Shown: piece after piece, positions 47,722 through 49,382 of the stretch | Numbering within the stretch: the stretch's first letter is position 1 | Layout: every line of letters starts with the position of its first letter | Origin: Propionibacterium sp. | GTDB lineage: Bacteria; Actinomycetota; Actinomycetes; Propionibacteriales; Propionibacteriaceae | Direction of reading: 5' to 3' | DNA length: 49,382 nucleotides | Assembly: GCA_012517965.1 (NCBI GenBank) | Contig: JAAYTZ010000124.1 | Location: 1 to 49,382, forward strand | Translations under genes and position numbers: made by a program | Notes under the pieces: model-generated | What the model was told of the DNA's origin: nothing | Databases searched by the model: none | What the model saw: the letters and a program-made list of their open reading frames with translations, nothing else

Positions 47722-49248
47722 ATGACCTACGACGCAGATGTCGCCATCATCGGCTACGGCCCGGCCGGGGTCGCGGCCGCCAACGCCCTGGGCAGCTACG
47801 GGCTCTCGGCGATCGCCTTCGAGCGCGACAAGGACCTCTACCAGCGGGCCCGCGCCGTCACCGTCAACGACTGGACGATGCGCCTGTTCCAGTCGGTCGG
47901 CCTGGACGCCACGGTCAAAGAGGTCATGGACCCGACCTACGCGCTGCGTTGGGTGACCTACGACGGCCAGGAGATCCTGCGCCTCGGCTTCCCGCCCGGC
48001 GAGCTCGGGCACGCCACCGGGTACTCCATCTACCAGCCCCTGATGGAGCAGCGGCTGCGCGACGGCGCCGCCCGCTTCGACCAGGTGCGCGTGCACCTCG
48101 GCGTCGCCGTCACCGGCCTCGAGCAGGACGCCGACGGCGTCACGGTGCACACCCGCGACGTCGAGACCGGCGTCGAGGGCTCGTACCGCGCCCGGTACGC
48201 GCTGGCCTGCGACGGCGGCTCCAGCAAGACCCGGGCGGCGCTCGGCATCAAGATGCTGGGCGACACCCTCGGCGTCCGGTGGATCATCATCGACGCCAAG
48301 GTCAAGCGCTGGTGGCCCAACCGGCACATCCTCACCTTCTGGTCCGACAAGGAGCGGCCGGTCGTCGACATCGCCCTGGGGGTCGGGAACCACCGCTGGG
48401 AGATCCCGCTGGCCCCCGGCGAGACGGACGCCGACTTCGCCACCCCCGAGCAGGTGTGGCCGCTGCTGGAGTCGCTCGGCGTCAGCCACGACGACGTCGA
48501 CATCCACCAGTGGGCGTTCTACAACCACCACATCCGGATGGCCGAACGGTGGCGCGACGGCCGGGTGTTCCTGGTCGGTGACGCCGGGCACCTGATGCCG
48601 CCGTGGGCCGGTGCCGGCATGCAGTCGGCGATCCGGGACGCGTTCGACCTCTCCTGGAAGATCCGCGAGGTGCTGGCCGGACGCCTGCCCGAGACCCTGC
48701 TCGACACGTACGAGGCCGAGCGGCGTCCGAACGTGGCCTTCTACACCGAGGTCGCGGTGGGGCTCGGCAAGATCATCAAGCAGGAGCTCACCTTGGAGGA
48801 GGTCGCCGCGACCGCGCCCCCGCCCGGCGAGCTGCCGCCGCTGCTGTGGCCGCCGTTCCTGGCCGGCGGGTGGCTGCGCGGCGCGCCGACGCCGGACAGC
48901 GTGGTCGGCAAGATGCTGCCCCAGCCGACCGTGGTCACCTCCCGCGGCACCATGGCGCGGCTGGACGACGCCCTCGGCACCGGCTTCGTGCTGCTCGGCG
49001 ACGGGGTCTCCCCGCTGGACGTGCTCACCGCCGACGAGAAGGCTGGCTGGGACGCCCTCGGCGCGAGCTACCTGACCGTGCGCGCCCCGGACACCCACGG
49101 CGAGGGCCACGACGAACTCGTCGACATCGACGGCAACCTGACGGCCTGGCTGCGCCGCTTCGGCGCCAGGGTCGTCGCGGTGCGGCCGGACCGGTTCGTC
49201 GCGGCGTCCGACCAGCACGGCCTCGCCGTGCCCGAACTGGCCGGCTAG
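47722..49248 (+). CDS. FAD-dependent aromatic-ring monooxygenase, MhpA-like
   Basis: The 508-residue flavoprotein hydroxylase has the FAD motif AIIGYGPAGVAAANAL, the RAVTVNDWTMR segment, and FLVGDAGHLMPPWAGAGMQS, the GD motif that binds FAD ribityl. It would insert oxygen into a phenolic ring with NAD(P)H, like 3-(3-hydroxyphenyl)propionate hydroxylase. The C-terminal ~100 residues look like the thioredoxin-fold tail of this group. Substrate is inferred only from the neighbouring C-C hydrolase. The ATG is 9 bp after the hydrolase stop with GAGGAG in between, so they are cotranscribed. Confidence 0.9.
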   Translation: MTYDADVAIIGYGPAGVAAANALGSYGLSAIAFERDKDLYQRARAVTVNDWTMRLFQSVGLDATVKEVMDPTYALRWVTYDGQEILRLGFPPGELGHATGYSIYQPLMEQRLRDGAARFDQVRVHLGVAVTGLEQDADGVTVHTRDVETGVEGSYRARYALACDGGSSKTRAALGIKMLGDTLGVRWIIIDAKVKRWWPNRHILTFWSDKERPVVDIALGVGNHRWEIPLAPGETDADFATPEQVWPLLESLGVSHDDVDIHQWAFYNHHIRMAERWRDGRVFLVGDAGHLMPPWAGAGMQSAIRDAFDLSWKIREVLAGRLPETLLDTYEAERRPNVAFYTEVAVGLGKIIKQELTLEEVAATAPPPGELPPLLWPPFLAGGWLRGAPTPDSVVGKMLPQPTVVTSRGTMARLDDALGTGFVLLGDGVSPLDVLTADEKAGWDALGASYLTVRAPDTHGEGHDELVDIDGNLTAWLRRFGARVVAVRPDRFVAASDQHGLAVPELAG

Positions 49249-49255
49249 GAGGGCG

Positions 49256-49382
49256 CTGAACAATCTGCGCGTCGAGGGCTGATCTTGGGCGGCACCTGAA
49301 ATTGTTGGGTGGTGCAGGGTGAGGCTGGCAAGCAGCGGGACTTGTTCGATGTGTCGTCGGTCGCGGGGCATCTGTTGCCGGC
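49256..49382 (+). mobile_element. Left end of an IS1182-type insertion sequence
   Basis: Just after the monooxygenase stop the sequence changes to lower-GC DNA beginning near CTGAACAATCTGCGC and leading into a transposase start. The exact left boundary and target repeat cannot be fixed because the right end is outside the window. Confidence 0.55.
49312..49382 (+). CDS. IS1182-family transposase, N terminus only
   Basis: A GTG opens a frame that runs off the window edge and encodes MQGEAGKQRDLFDVSS followed by VAGHLLP. I recall this as the typical N terminus of IS1182-family DDE transposases (MQGxxxxQRxLxD..AxAGHLxP). Codons such as TTG, GGT and GAT are more frequent than in the neighbouring genes, which supports foreign origin. 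Only about 23 residues are visible. Confidence 0.6.
   Translation, partial: MQGEAGKQRDLFDVSSVAGHLLP

Overview
The window is very GC-rich, densely coded actinobacterial chromosome. Three things place it in mycothiol-making Actinomycetes: mycothiol S-conjugate amidase (mca); third-codon positions almost always G or C; and a gene order that recalls Mycobacterium tuberculosis Rv1080c-Rv1112 (greA, DUF4307, mca, small membrane protein, YyaL-like protein, Z-prenyl synthase, phoH2, DUF4245, xseB-xseA, ispH, ychF). The paired L-lactate dehydrogenase and FNT channel would suit a fermentative member such as a Propionibacteriaceae, but that family placement is a guess. Most of the window is housekeeping chromosome. 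No rRNA, tRNA, CRISPR array or prophage was recognised.

Layout. 1-7.1 kb: edge-truncated zinc-ribbon protein, greA, DUF4307, mca, small membrane protein, thioredoxin-domain protein, 2-hydroxyacid dehydrogenase, prenyl transferase. 7.1-10.3 kb: an unrecognised gene behind an operator-like promoter, a structured non-coding stretch ending in a strong hairpin, and a GH31 glycosidase. 10.3-18.3 kb: phoH2 with a leader-peptide/hairpin region, methyltransferase, DUF4245, FprA-like reductase, xseB-xseA, ispH, MFS transporter. 18.4-25.5 kb (minus strand): putP, then a tight operon rmuC-ilvA-membrane protein-small ORF-hemCD fusion. 25.8-35.7 kb: LCP wall ligase, ftsH, a SLAC1-family channel behind a Fur-type box, M18 aminopeptidase, RCK potassium channel with a DUF6394 partner, EamA transporter, ychF. 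35.7-43.8 kb: rhodanese, ldh-FNT pair, PPOX-fold protein, mtnA, double ACT protein, zinc-ribbon membrane protein, tandem GNAT, secreted beta-helix protein. 43.8-49.4 kb: an accessory-looking end with a lipoprotein deacetylase/ATP-grasp pair, a TetR regulator next to an aromatic-degradation operon (ring hydroxylase and C-C bond hydrolase) behind a perfect operator, and the start of an IS1182-type element at the right edge.

Regulation. At least sixteen genes have a TANNNT-like -10 element whose last base lies 6-8 nt before the start codon, so they are probably transcribed without a leader. This pattern also helped choose several starts. The points most worth a second look are the RNA-like locus at 7.7-7.9 kb with mutually exclusive stems, the leader peptide plus hairpin before phoH2, the substituted active-site residues in the HemC half of the HemC-HemD fusion, the in-frame TGA followed by coding-like codons before hemCD, the Fur-type box on an anion-channel gene, and the deacetylase/ATP-grasp cassette.
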